Positions 35,230 through 43,253 of a stretch of 64,000 nucleotides of DNA are shown here, in pieces (position 1 is the stretch's first letter; each line of letters opens with the position of its first letter). A program made the position numbers and the translations under genes. The notes under the pieces were generated by a model. It was not told where the DNA came from. It ran no database searches and saw only the letters and a list, made by a program, of their open reading frames with translations. The DNA comes from Nonlabens xiamenensis (lineage in GTDB: Bacteria > Bacteroidota > Bacteroidia > Flavobacteriales > Flavobacteriaceae). The DNA lies in assembly GCF_003865345.1 (NCBI RefSeq), contig NZ_RMVE01000001.1, positions 62,001 through 126,000 on the forward strand, given 5' to 3'.

Positions 35230-36566
35230 CTCTCAAAAGCTAGTTCTGTTCCATATTTGGCATCTGTCACTTTGAAATTATGGTAAGCCAGCTGACCATT
35301 GACAAAAGTATGTGTAATACGACTCTTGAAGGTGACGCCCTCAAATGGCGACCAACCACATTTGGCAATGACGTTTTCTTTTGTGACCGTCCAGGGGTTG
35401 TTAGGATCGACAAGAACCAGATCAGCCTTATATCCTTGCCTGATAAATCCGCGTTCCTTGATATCAAATAATAAGGCTGGATGATGACACATTTTTTCTA
35501 CGACTTTTTCAATACTTATCCGTTCTTCATGAACAAATTGCAGCATAGCCGGAAGTGCATGTTGAACTAACGGGCCTCCGCTCGGACAAGATGTATATGG
35601 GTTTTGCTTTTCTTCCCAGGTGTGAGGTGCATGGTCTGTGGCAATCACATCAATGCGATCATCTAGCAAAGCCTCCCATAATTGCTCACGGTCTTTGGGT
35701 GATTTTACCGATGGATTCCACTTGATCAACTTACCACGTTGCGCATAATCCTCATCACTGAACCAAAGGTGATGTATACATACCTCTGAAGTTATTTGTT
35801 TTTCCTGAATAGGTACTTGATTATCAAACAAGGAAGTTTCTTTTCCAGTGGACAAATGAAAAACGTGTATACGCGCGCCTGTCTCTTTGGCCAGCGCAAC
35901 GGCATTGCTGCTGCTTTTATAGCAAGCCTCCTCATTTCTGATCACCGGATGTTGATCTATAGGAATATCTTCACCGTATTTCGCAACAGCTTGCTTCATA
36001 TTGGATCTGATTGTTTCTTCATCCTCACAGTGCAAGGCAATACGCAATTTTACCTTGGAAAAAATTTCTCTCAGTACTTCCTGGTCATCTACAAGCATGT
36101 TTCCAGTCGAGGAGCCTAAAAAAAGCTTCAATGCTGGAACCCTGGCAGTATCCACCCGTAAAATTTCCTTGAGATTGTCATTGGTCCCTCCAAACATAAA
36201 GGCGTAGTTGGCATGGCTATCCCTAGACGCTATGTCCATTTTATTTTCCCATTCTTCAATGGTTGTAGTTTGAGGTTGGGTATTGGGCATTTCCATAAAA
36301 CTCGTGATACCTCCTGCCACCGCTGCCGCACTTTCAGTAGAGATCGTCGCTTTGTGGGTTAACCCGGGTTCTCTGAAATGAACCTGGTCATCAATGACTC
36401 CTGGCAACAAATATTTGCCTTCTGCATCAATAATTTGGGTATCTGCATTCTTGGCGCTTATACTATCTGCGACCTCTATGATCGTATCTCCTTCAATATA
36501 CACATCACCATTTTGGACCGTGCCGTCATTAACGATTTTTGCATTTTTGATGAGTATCTTTTTCAT
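35226..36566 (-). CDS. pyrC: Dihydroorotase (class I)
   Basis: A 446-aa amidohydrolase for the third step of pyrimidine synthesis. The metal-binding signature reads GVIDDQVHFREPGLTHKA. The carboxylated lysine is in VPALKLFLGSSTG, with further ligands in IALHCEDEETIR, IHVFHLSTGKE and the catalytic aspartate in IDVIATDHAPHTWEEK. This class includes allantoinase-like relatives, but the motifs fit dihydroorotase well. It overlaps the mannosyltransferase upstream by 4 bp and DUF4296 downstream by 4 bp. Confidence 0.9.
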   Translation of the reverse strand: MKKILIKNAKIVNDGTVQNGDVYIEGDTIIEVADSISAKNADTQIIDAEGKYLLPGVIDDQVHFREPGLTHKATISTESAAAVAGGITSFMEMPNTQPQTTTIEEWENKMDIASRDSHANYAFMFGGTNDNLKEILRVDTARVPALKLFLGSSTGNMLVDDQEVLREIFSKVKLRIALHCEDEETIRSNMKQAVAKYGEDIPIDQHPVIRNEEACYKSSSNAVALAKETGARIHVFHLSTGKETSLFDNQVPIQEKQITSEVCIHHLWFSDEDYAQRGKLIKWNPSVKSPKDREQLWEALLDDRIDVIATDHAPHTWEEKQNPYTSCPSGGPLVQHALPAMLQFVHEERISIEKVVEKMCHHPALLFDIKERGFIRQGYKADLVLVDPNNPWTVTKENVIAKCGWSPFEGVTFKSRITHTFVNGQLAYHNFKVTDAKYGTELAFER

Positions 36567-37294
36567 ATCTCAAGTTTCCCTATCAGGCTTTTTAATTTCA
36601 TTTTAAGCACTCCGGTGACGGCTTCGTTGAAGATACCGCTGCTCATTTTGGATTTCCCTCTTGATCTATCTGTAAATATAACAGGTATTTCTACAATCTT
36701 TGCCTTGAGCAACCAGGCCTTGAACTTCATTTCAATCTGAAACGCGTAACCCACAAATTTTATCTTATCCAATTGGATTTTTTCCAAAAGTGACCGGTGA
36801 TAACATTTGAATCCGGCCGTTGTATCATGAATATCCATGCGAGTTATCAAACGCACATACTTAGAAGCAAAGTAGGACAACAGGACCCTGCTCATGGGCC
36901 AATTCACCACATTTACACCTTTCACATAACGGCTCCCGATAGCTAATTCTGCTCCCCCTATTGCGCAAGCTTCATACAAGATGGGAATGTCGTTAGGATC
37001 ATGTGAAAAATCAGCATCCATTTCAAAAATATATTGATATCCGCGCTCCAGGGCCCATTTAAAGCCGTGTATGTAAGCAGTACCTAATCCATTTTTTTTC
37101 TCGCGCTCTTCTAAGAATAACCTTCCTGAAAATTCCTCCATTTGATCTTTCACTAATCGGGCAGTTCCATCTGGCGAATTATCATCTACCACTAACAAAT
37201 GCAAGTTTTCATCCAGCGACAATACAGCCTCCATCATCAATTTGATGTTTTCCGATTCGTTGTAAGTGGGGATTATGATGAGACAGTTTTGCAT
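36563..37294 (-). CDS. Polyprenol monophosphomannose synthase (GT2)
   Basis: A 243-aa DPM1-like glycosyltransferase that transfers mannose from GDP-mannose to a polyprenyl phosphate. The GT-A core is visible as LIIIPTYNESENIKLMMEAV, HLLVVDDNSPDGTARLV, the metal-binding QYIFEMDADFSHDPNDIP and GSRYVKGVNVVNWPMSR. No C-terminal membrane domain is present, as in soluble bacterial DPM1 forms. It is first in the operon with pyrC and the DUF4296 lipoprotein. Confidence 0.92.
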   Translation of the reverse strand: MQNCLIIIPTYNESENIKLMMEAVLSLDENLHLLVVDDNSPDGTARLVKDQMEEFSGRLFLEEREKKNGLGTAYIHGFKWALERGYQYIFEMDADFSHDPNDIPILYEACAIGGAELAIGSRYVKGVNVVNWPMSRVLLSYFASKYVRLITRMDIHDTTAGFKCYHRSLLEKIQLDKIKFVGYAFQIEMKFKAWLLKAKIVEIPVIFTDRSRGKSKMSSGIFNEAVTGVLKMKLKSLIGKLEI

Positions 37295-37355
37295 ATCTGA
37301 GGTCCAAAAATAACCAATAAATTTCCCCGCTGAACAAAGTGGTGTTAAATACTCT

Positions 37356-37363
37356 TACTTTTG
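37356..37363 (+). promoter_or_regulatory. -7 box TACTTTTG of the DUF4271 gene
   Basis: TACTTTTG lies 11 bp upstream of the ATG at 37375 and downstream of the alternative GTG at 37339, so it supports the shorter gene model. Confidence 0.5.
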
Positions 37364-37374
37364 CAGGCAAGCCT

Positions 37375-38022
37375 ATGAATTCACTGAGGGACATAGTATC
37401 ACAGGACTGGATCAGCATGCTGTTATTGCTTTGCCTGGTGTTGATTGTTTTTTGCAAATGGACCTCCAGCATGAGACTATCTGAACTACTCAGTGCATTA
37501 CTGACTAGCAAGGTTATAAAAATCTACAGGACATCAGAAGAACGATTTTCGTTAATGGTATCGGGGAGTTTAGTGATTTATACTGTCTCCTGGTCGCTCT
37601 TACTATATTTAGTGTATGTGCAGTGGAGTGACAGCATTGTAAAGCTGAATCATTTTTTGATAGCATTGACAATGGCTTCGGTTTTTTTATTGGTCAAAAT
37701 TATTCTAGGGAAATTAGTAGCCAACTTGGGTGATTTTGAAACCCTTTATGGAAGTATAGATCACCAGCGAAATATATACCGAGCTGCATTGGGTTATGTG
37801 GTTTTGTCCCTGGCTGTGATCAGCATAATTGTCTTGAAAAGAAATCCGCAGGCTATCATTTTTAGTCTGATACTTGCTGCAGCGATTGTTTTGCTCTATC
37901 ATATCATCATTTTATACCAGTATCGTAGGCAGATTATTTCATCAGCTTTCTATTTTATTTTGTACCTTTGCGCGCTTGAAATCACACCCTATTTGCTTTT
38001 ATATAAGTATTTTATGGTGTGA
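37375..38022 (+). CDS. DUF4271 membrane protein
   Basis: A 215-aa inner-membrane protein with five to six hydrophobic segments (WISMLLLLCLVLIVFCKW, VIYTVSWSLLLYLVYV, AIIFSLILAAAIVLLYHI and others). It ends in YFILYLCALEITPYLLLYKY, a hallmark of the DUF4271 family of Bacteroidota. The function is unknown. The chosen start is ATG 37375 rather than a GTG at 37339. It lies 28 bp upstream of hemD and is probably co-transcribed with it, a pairing I believe to be common in flavobacteria. Confidence 0.88.
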   Translation: MNSLRDIVSQDWISMLLLLCLVLIVFCKWTSSMRLSELLSALLTSKVIKIYRTSEERFSLMVSGSLVIYTVSWSLLLYLVYVQWSDSIVKLNHFLIALTMASVFLLVKIILGKLVANLGDFETLYGSIDHQRNIYRAALGYVVLSLAVISIIVLKRNPQAIIFSLILAAAIVLLYHIIILYQYRRQIISSAFYFILYLCALEITPYLLLYKYFMV

Positions 38023-38050
38023 GGAGATTATTTAAAAGAAAATAACGCAT

Positions 38051-38803
38051 ATGAAAGTGAAAACAATTTTAGTTTCCCAGCCTGAACCTAAAATGGAAAA
38101 TTCACCCTACCAAAATCTGGTGGACAGAACAAAGGTAAAAATCGATTTTCGCTCCTTTATTCATGTAGAGGGCGTCTCTGCTAAGGAGGTTCGTGAACAA
38201 AAAATAGATTTGACCAAATTTTCTGCCATCATCCTTACCAGCCGAAATGCAGTAGATCACTTTTTTAGAGTGGCCGAGGAAATGCGTTACAAGATTCCAG
38301 ATACCTTGAAATATTTTTGTCAAAGTGAGGCAGTAGCCTATTATTTGCAGAAATATGTGGTGTACAGGAAACGTAAGATTTATGTGGGAAAACGTACATT
38401 TCAGGAATTAATTCCTCTGATCAAAAAGCACAAAAATGAGACTTTCCTGATCCCCAGTTCAGATAAACTAAAGGGAGCAGTACCAGACGAATTGGACAAG
38501 TTGGGTGTTAAATGGAAAAGCGCCATTTTTTTCCGTACGGTTATCAGTGATCTTTCAGATCTAGCCGATGTTAAATATGATGTACTCGTATTTTTCAGCC
38601 CGAGTGGAATAGAATCTCTTTTCAAAAACTTCCCAGAATTTACTCAAGACCAAACCAGAATTGCTGTATTTGGGAATACAACAATGCAGGCAGCCAAGGA
38701 TATGGGTTTACGTATCGACATCCAGGCCCCTACACCAGAATCACCTTCCATGACCATGGCCATAGAAAATTATATCAAGTCAAAAGCTAATCAACAAAAC
38801 TGA
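38051..38803 (+). CDS. hemD: Uroporphyrinogen-III synthase
   Basis: A 250-aa heme-pathway enzyme that closes hydroxymethylbilane. The family is poorly conserved but the two-domain HEM4 pattern is visible: KTILVSQPEPKMENSPYQNL, FSAIILTSRNAVDHFFRVAE, YFCQSEAVAYYLQKYV, FLIPSSDKLKGAVPDELDK, and DVLVFFSPSGIESLFKNF with AVFGNTTMQAAKDMGL near the end. It follows the DUF4271 gene and is closed by a strong terminator. Confidence 0.9.
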   Translation: MKVKTILVSQPEPKMENSPYQNLVDRTKVKIDFRSFIHVEGVSAKEVREQKIDLTKFSAIILTSRNAVDHFFRVAEEMRYKIPDTLKYFCQSEAVAYYLQKYVVYRKRKIYVGKRTFQELIPLIKKHKNETFLIPSSDKLKGAVPDELDKLGVKWKSAIFFRTVISDLSDLADVKYDVLVFFSPSGIESLFKNFPEFTQDQTRIAVFGNTTMQAAKDMGLRIDIQAPTPESPSMTMAIENYIKSKANQQN

Positions 38804-38825
38804 TTGCTGAAAATTATTAATATTA

Positions 38826-38857
38826 AAAACGTCCCAAATCAGATTTGGGACGTTTTT
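38826..38857. terminator. Bidirectional terminator between hemD and pckA
   Basis: AAACGTCCCAAATC-A-GATTTGGGACGTTT, a 14-bp stem flanked by A and T runs, lies between two convergent genes and can serve both. Confidence 0.92.
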
Positions 38858-38886
38858 CTATTTAACAGCAAAATTGCGTTGTTTTA

Positions 38887-40506
38887 TCAGAGCTTTTTAG
38901 GTGGCCCACCAGCCAATGTTTCCTCTGAAGCAAACTCCTCAAACTGTTTGAAATTATCCATAAAGAATTGTCGTAACCTTTCTGCTGTTTCATAATAGCC
39001 TTTATCATTGTTCCAAGACTTTCGCGGACTCAATACTTCGGTTGGAACATTGGGACAAGTTCTCGGTTGTGCCACACCAAACATGGAGTGTACGTGATAA
39101 TTATCTTTATTGGCTTCTTCCAGTGTTCCATCCAGCGCTGCAGCTATCATGGCTCTGGTGTATTTTAACTTCATTCGATGTCCGACACCGTAAGGTCCGC
39201 CAGTCCATCCGGTGTTGACCAACCAGACTGTTACTCCATTTTCTTTCATTTTCTTACTGAGCATTTCAGCATATTCAGTAGGGTGAAGAGGCATAAATGG
39301 TGCGCCAAAACAAGCTGAAAAGCTAGGTTGTGGTTCATTTACCCCAGCTTCTGTACCCGCTACCTTGGCCGTATAACCACTGATAAAATGATAGGCTGCT
39401 TGCCCTGGTGTGAGTTTAGATATTGGAGGCAACACCCCAAAGGCATCGGCTGTGAGGAAAAAGATATTCTTTGGGTTTTTACCTACCGATGGTTTTTTGA
39501 TGTTATCAATGTGGTAAATGGGATAAGAAACCCTGGTGTTTTGTGTAATACTAGTATCAGCAAAATCAACTGATTTGTCCTCGTTAAAAATCACATTTTC
39601 TAAAATCGCACCTGGCTTAATTGCATTGTGAATCTCAGGCTCCCCTTTTGGATCCAGATTGATGACCTTGGCGTAACAACCTCCTTCAAAGTTAAAAACC
39701 TCATTATTTGCAGTCCAACCATGCTCATCATCACCAATCAGCGCTCGATCGGGATCGGTGGAAAGGGTGGTTTTTCCCGTACCACTAAGACCAAAAAAGA
39801 TAGCGGTATTCCCATCTTTACCTACATTAGCACTACAGTGCATAGGCAAAGTGTTTTTATAGACAGGCAAGATAAAATTCAATGCACTGAAAATTCCTTT
39901 TTTGATTTCCCCAGTATAGCCAGTTCCACCGATCAAGGCAATATTTCTGGAAAAGTTCAAGATGGCAAAATTATGTTGTCTGGTACCGTCAACGGCTGGA
40001 TCTGCCATAAACCCAGGAGCATTGATCACAGTCCATTCTGGCGAAAAGTCGGCCAATTCCTCCTGTTCAGGACGCAAAAACATATTATGCGCAAACATAT
40101 TGGACCAGGGGTATTCATTGATCACCCGTAGATTGAGTCGGTAATCATCGTGCGCACAAGCATAAGCATCCCTGACAAATAGCTCCTTCCCATCTAAATA
40201 GGACGTCACTTTATCAAGTAGCGCATCAAATTTATCAGACGCAAAAGGAATGTTGATTTTCCCCCACCAGACTTTGTCTGCCGTCACCTCGTCCTTGACA
40301 ATAAACCTATCCTTAGGTGACCGGCCGGTAAATTCGCCCGTATGAACCGCAAGAGTGCCATTATCAGTTTCTTTACCGCCGTAATCTTTAACAGATCGCT
40401 GTTGCAGTTCACTAGGCGTGAGTTGGTAATTGATTTTGGAATTTTTGATTCCCCATTCGGTTAACGCAATCGTTTGCGTAGTTAAGGTGTTTGACCCCAT
40501 GATCAT
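38887..40506 (-). CDS. pckA: Phosphoenolpyruvate carboxykinase (ATP)
   Basis: A 539-aa gluconeogenic enzyme converting oxaloacetate to PEP. Key motifs are the P-loop FFGLSGTGKTTLSTDPDRAL, the metal- and substrate-binding LIGDDEHGWTANNEVFNFEG, and the arginine in FTGRSPKDRFIV. Two in-frame ATGs are possible (40506 and 40500); the second has an AAAGG box at normal distance. A -7 box TATTTTTG sits 22 bp upstream. Length is typical. Confidence 0.97.
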   Translation of the reverse strand: MIMGSNTLTTQTIALTEWGIKNSKINYQLTPSELQQRSVKDYGGKETDNGTLAVHTGEFTGRSPKDRFIVKDEVTADKVWWGKINIPFASDKFDALLDKVTSYLDGKELFVRDAYACAHDDYRLNLRVINEYPWSNMFAHNMFLRPEQEELADFSPEWTVINAPGFMADPAVDGTRQHNFAILNFSRNIALIGGTGYTGEIKKGIFSALNFILPVYKNTLPMHCSANVGKDGNTAIFFGLSGTGKTTLSTDPDRALIGDDEHGWTANNEVFNFEGGCYAKVINLDPKGEPEIHNAIKPGAILENVIFNEDKSVDFADTSITQNTRVSYPIYHIDNIKKPSVGKNPKNIFFLTADAFGVLPPISKLTPGQAAYHFISGYTAKVAGTEAGVNEPQPSFSACFGAPFMPLHPTEYAEMLSKKMKENGVTVWLVNTGWTGGPYGVGHRMKLKYTRAMIAAALDGTLEEANKDNYHVHSMFGVAQPRTCPNVPTEVLSPRKSWNNDKGYYETAERLRQFFMDNFKQFEEFASEETLAGGPPKKL

Positions 40507-40527
40507 CCTTTAATTAAGATTTATCCG

Positions 40528-40535
40528 CAAAAATA
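40528..40535 (-). promoter_or_regulatory. -7 box TATTTTTG of pckA
   Basis: Minus-strand TATTTTTG matches TAnnTTTG, about 22 bp before the first possible pckA ATG. Confidence 0.55.
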
Positions 40536-40555
40536 AAACGATTAAATGGCTCTCT

Positions 40556-40951
40556 CTAATTATTGGCCGACTTATATCCAATGAATTTCCACAGGGCAAA
40601 AATCCAGCCTGAGATCAACAATAGCCCACCGATAGGAGTAATTGGTCCTAAGAACGACAAGTCAATTTGCCAATATGCCGACATACAAAGCATATAAATA
40701 CTGATTGAAAACAGTAAAATTCCGCAGGAAAAGAGTACAATGATGACTTTTTTTGAAGATGAAATTAGGAATTCGGTTTGGGCAAACAACAGTAAAGCCA
40801 GCGCATGATACATCTGATATGTTACTCCCGTCTCAAAACTGTCTAATTGTTCCGGTGAAAGAATTTTTTCTAAAGCATGAGCACCCAAAGCACCCAGTAC
40901 TACAGCGCTGACCGCAAATAAAATACCTATGATGAACATTTTTTTCTGCAT
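40556..40951 (-). CDS. DUF423 membrane protein (YgdD-like)
   Basis: A 131-aa inner-membrane protein with four hydrophobic segments. It has the family start GILFAVSAVVLGALGAHALE, the FETGVTYQMYHALALLLFAQ motif, and a GPITPIGGLLLISGWIFALW C-terminal helix. The function is not established. It is divergent from the saccharopine dehydrogenase gene. Confidence 0.9.
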   Translation of the reverse strand: MQKKMFIIGILFAVSAVVLGALGAHALEKILSPEQLDSFETGVTYQMYHALALLLFAQTEFLISSSKKVIIVLFSCGILLFSISIYMLCMSAYWQIDLSFLGPITPIGGLLLISGWIFALWKFIGYKSANN

Positions 40952-40991
40952 TGGCTTTTAGAATTTATAACAAGTCCTTTACCTTGGGGAC

Positions 40992-40999
40992 CAAATTTA
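40992..40999 (-). promoter_or_regulatory. -7 box TAAATTTG of the DUF423 gene
   Basis: Minus-strand TAAATTTG lies 41 bp before the DUF423 ATG and just upstream of the divergent ATG at 41008. Confidence 0.5.
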
Positions 41000-41007
41000 C
41001 GACACAC

Positions 41008-42372
41008 ATGCGTGAGATCTTGATTATAGGAGCAGGAAAGTCTACAGGGGTACTGGTTGATTATTTATTGAAAAAATCAGAAAAACACCAACTTCAATTG
41101 GTGATTGCCGACAAAAATCTTCAAAGCGCCCAATCATTGGCAGCAGATCACCCCAAAGCTTTGCCTCTCGAGCTCGATATCTTTAACCCATCGCAAAGAC
41201 AGCAGCAGATTGAAAAAGCCGACTTGGTGATATCAATGTTGCCAGCCCGTTTTCATATAGAAGTTGCCAGAGATTGTATCTCCTTTAAAAAACATCTGGT
41301 CACTGCCAGTTACGTGAGTCCTGAGATGGAAGAATTACACCAACAAGCGGTGGAGAATGGTTTGGTTTTTATGAATGAAATTGGAGTGGATCCAGGGGTA
41401 GATCATATGAGTGCCATGCAAGTGATTGACCGTATCCGGGCAAATGGCGGACATATGCTGTCCTTTGAATCGTTCACAGGTGGCCTTGTGGCTCCAGAAG
41501 ATGATAATAATCTTTGGAATTATAAGTTTACCTGGAACCCCAGAAACGTTGTTGTGGCTGGTCAAGGAGGTGCCGCCAAATTTATCCAGGAAGGGAAATA
41601 CAAATACATTCCCTATCACAGACTGTTTAGAAGAACTGAATTTTTGGACGTGGAGGGCTATGGCAGATTTGAAGCACTCGCTAACCGAAACAGCTTAAAG
41701 TATAGAGAAGTTTACGGGCTTCAGGACATCCTTACCTTATATAGGGGTACCATGAGGCGCGTAGGTTTCAGCAAGGCCTGGAACATTTTTGTGCAGCTAG
41801 GTATGACTGATGACACTTATCACCTGGAAGGCTCTGAGGATATGAGCTACCGGGATTTTGTCAACAGCTTTCTACCCTATTCGCCAACGGACAGTGTGGA
41901 ACTCAAAATGCGTCACGAGTTAAAGATAGACCAAGACGATTTCATGTGGCTCAAATTGGAAGAACTGGATCTTTTTAATCCCAACAAAAAAATAGGGATA
42001 CGCAACGCCACTCCAGCCCAAATGCTGCAGAAAATACTGGAAGATTCCTGGACCTTACGTCCGGGAGAAAAAGATATGATTGTGATGTATCACAAATTTG
42101 GCTACGAATTAAACGGAGAAAATAAACAGATTGACAGCACCATGGTGTGTTTAGGCGATGGCCAGCTGCAAACCGCCATGGCCAAAACTGTAGGACTTCC
42201 AGTAGGAATAGCGGCACTTAAAATCCTGGATGGTAAAATCAGCACCCCAGGCGTTCAAATTCCCATCAGTAAGGAGGTATATCAACCAATTCTGGAGGAA
42301 TTAGAGACTTTTGGTGTACGCTTTCGCGAAAGCGAGACCGAATACCTGGGTTACAATAAACTCAGCCTTTAA
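41008..42372 (+). CDS. Saccharopine dehydrogenase family protein
   Basis: A 454-aa oxidoreductase resembling eukaryotic LYS9-type saccharopine dehydrogenase (glutamate-forming). The Rossmann motif is REILIIGAGKSTGVLVDYLL, followed by DLVISMLPARFHIEVARDCI, FMNEIGVDPGVDHMSAMQVI and ESFTGGLVAPEDDNNLWNYK. The frame opens at 40951, but the ATG at 41008 directly before the glycine motif is the likely start. A role in lysine degradation is inferred from family only. A palindrome copy (42319-42334) encodes RFRES close to the C-terminus. Confidence 0.9.
   Translation: MREILIIGAGKSTGVLVDYLLKKSEKHQLQLVIADKNLQSAQSLAADHPKALPLELDIFNPSQRQQQIEKADLVISMLPARFHIEVARDCISFKKHLVTASYVSPEMEELHQQAVENGLVFMNEIGVDPGVDHMSAMQVIDRIRANGGHMLSFESFTGGLVAPEDDNNLWNYKFTWNPRNVVVAGQGGAAKFIQEGKYKYIPYHRLFRRTEFLDVEGYGRFEALANRNSLKYREVYGLQDILTLYRGTMRRVGFSKAWNIFVQLGMTDDTYHLEGSEDMSYRDFVNSFLPYSPTDSVELKMRHELKIDQDDFMWLKLEELDLFNPNKKIGIRNATPAQMLQKILEDSWTLRPGEKDMIVMYHKFGYELNGENKQIDSTMVCLGDGQLQTAMAKTVGLPVGIAALKILDGKISTPGVQIPISKEVYQPILEELETFGVRFRESETEYLGYNKLSL
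42319..42334. repeat. 16-bp palindrome copy 6
   Basis: A perfect copy close to the 3' end of the saccharopine dehydrogenase gene, read as RFRES in GVRFRESETEYLGYN. Confidence 0.97.
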
Positions 42373-42440
42373 AAAGCGCTTTAAGTCAAACAAGAAAAAA
42401 ACCAGCTTTTTTCAATAAAAGAAACCTTATGAGTCGTCTA

Positions 42441-43142
42441 CTATCTCCTACGCAGGAAAATGGACAGGAAATATAATAGGGTTGCCAGAGAACCAATAGC
42501 CGCTACAAGATAAGTACGCGCAGCCCATTTGAGAGCATCTTCTGCACCTTCGTGTTCTTCCCTGGTTAACATTCTGTTGTTTTCCAGCCAGGCCAACGCT
42601 CTTTTACTGGCATCATACTCCACAGGTAGGGTTACAAAAGCAAACAAAGTTCCCATTCCATACATGATAATACCTATCAACAACAACCAGTTCCCAAAAG
42701 CGGTTGTGGCCATTAAGGCAATCCCACCGATGATCACCCATTGAGAAAGCTTAGAAGCTACACTTACTACTGGCACCAGAGTAGATCTCATACCGAGCCA
42801 GTTATAAGCAGTAGCATGTTGTACTGCATGACCTACCTCATGGGCAGCCACAGCAGCGGCAGCAGCATTACGTTGGGAATAAACAGGTTCGCTTAAATTG
42901 ATGGTTTTGTCCCGCGGATTGTAATGATCGGTCAACTGTCCAGCTACAGATATGACCTTTACATCGTGGATGCCATTATCATCCAGCATCTGCTGGGCGA
43001 TTTCAGCTCCCGACATGCCGTTTTGCAACTTCAGTTTGGAATAATGTCTGAACTTGGATTTAAGTTTATTGCTTACGTACATGCTCACGAGCATGACCAA
43101 TCCACCGATGAGATAATAGCCCATCCAATCGCCGCCCATCAT
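42441..43142 (-). CDS. Neutral zinc metallopeptidase (YugP-like)
   Basis: A 233-aa membrane protease of the zinc-metallopeptidase-2 family. An N-terminal helix (YYLIGGLVMLVSMYVSN) precedes SGAEIAQQMLDDNGIHDVKV and the active site AAHEVGHAVQHATAYN (HEVGH). Two to three membrane helices follow (VVSVASKLSQWVIIGGIALM onward). The substrates are unknown. It is convergent with the saccharopine dehydrogenase gene and monocistronic. Confidence 0.9.
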   Translation of the reverse strand: MMGGDWMGYYLIGGLVMLVSMYVSNKLKSKFRHYSKLKLQNGMSGAEIAQQMLDDNGIHDVKVISVAGQLTDHYNPRDKTINLSEPVYSQRNAAAAAVAAHEVGHAVQHATAYNWLGMRSTLVPVVSVASKLSQWVIIGGIALMATTAFGNWLLLIGIIMYGMGTLFAFVTLPVEYDASKRALAWLENNRMLTREEHEGAEDALKWAARTYLVAAIGSLATLLYFLSIFLRRR

Positions 43143-43253
43143 AATATATTGTATTTTATAGTTATGATCTAAAATTACTCCAATCCCCTCAGACTTTGTT
43201 CTAGTTTTTTCTTAAAACTGATCGATTGAAGTTTCCCTGAGCTGAAATATGTA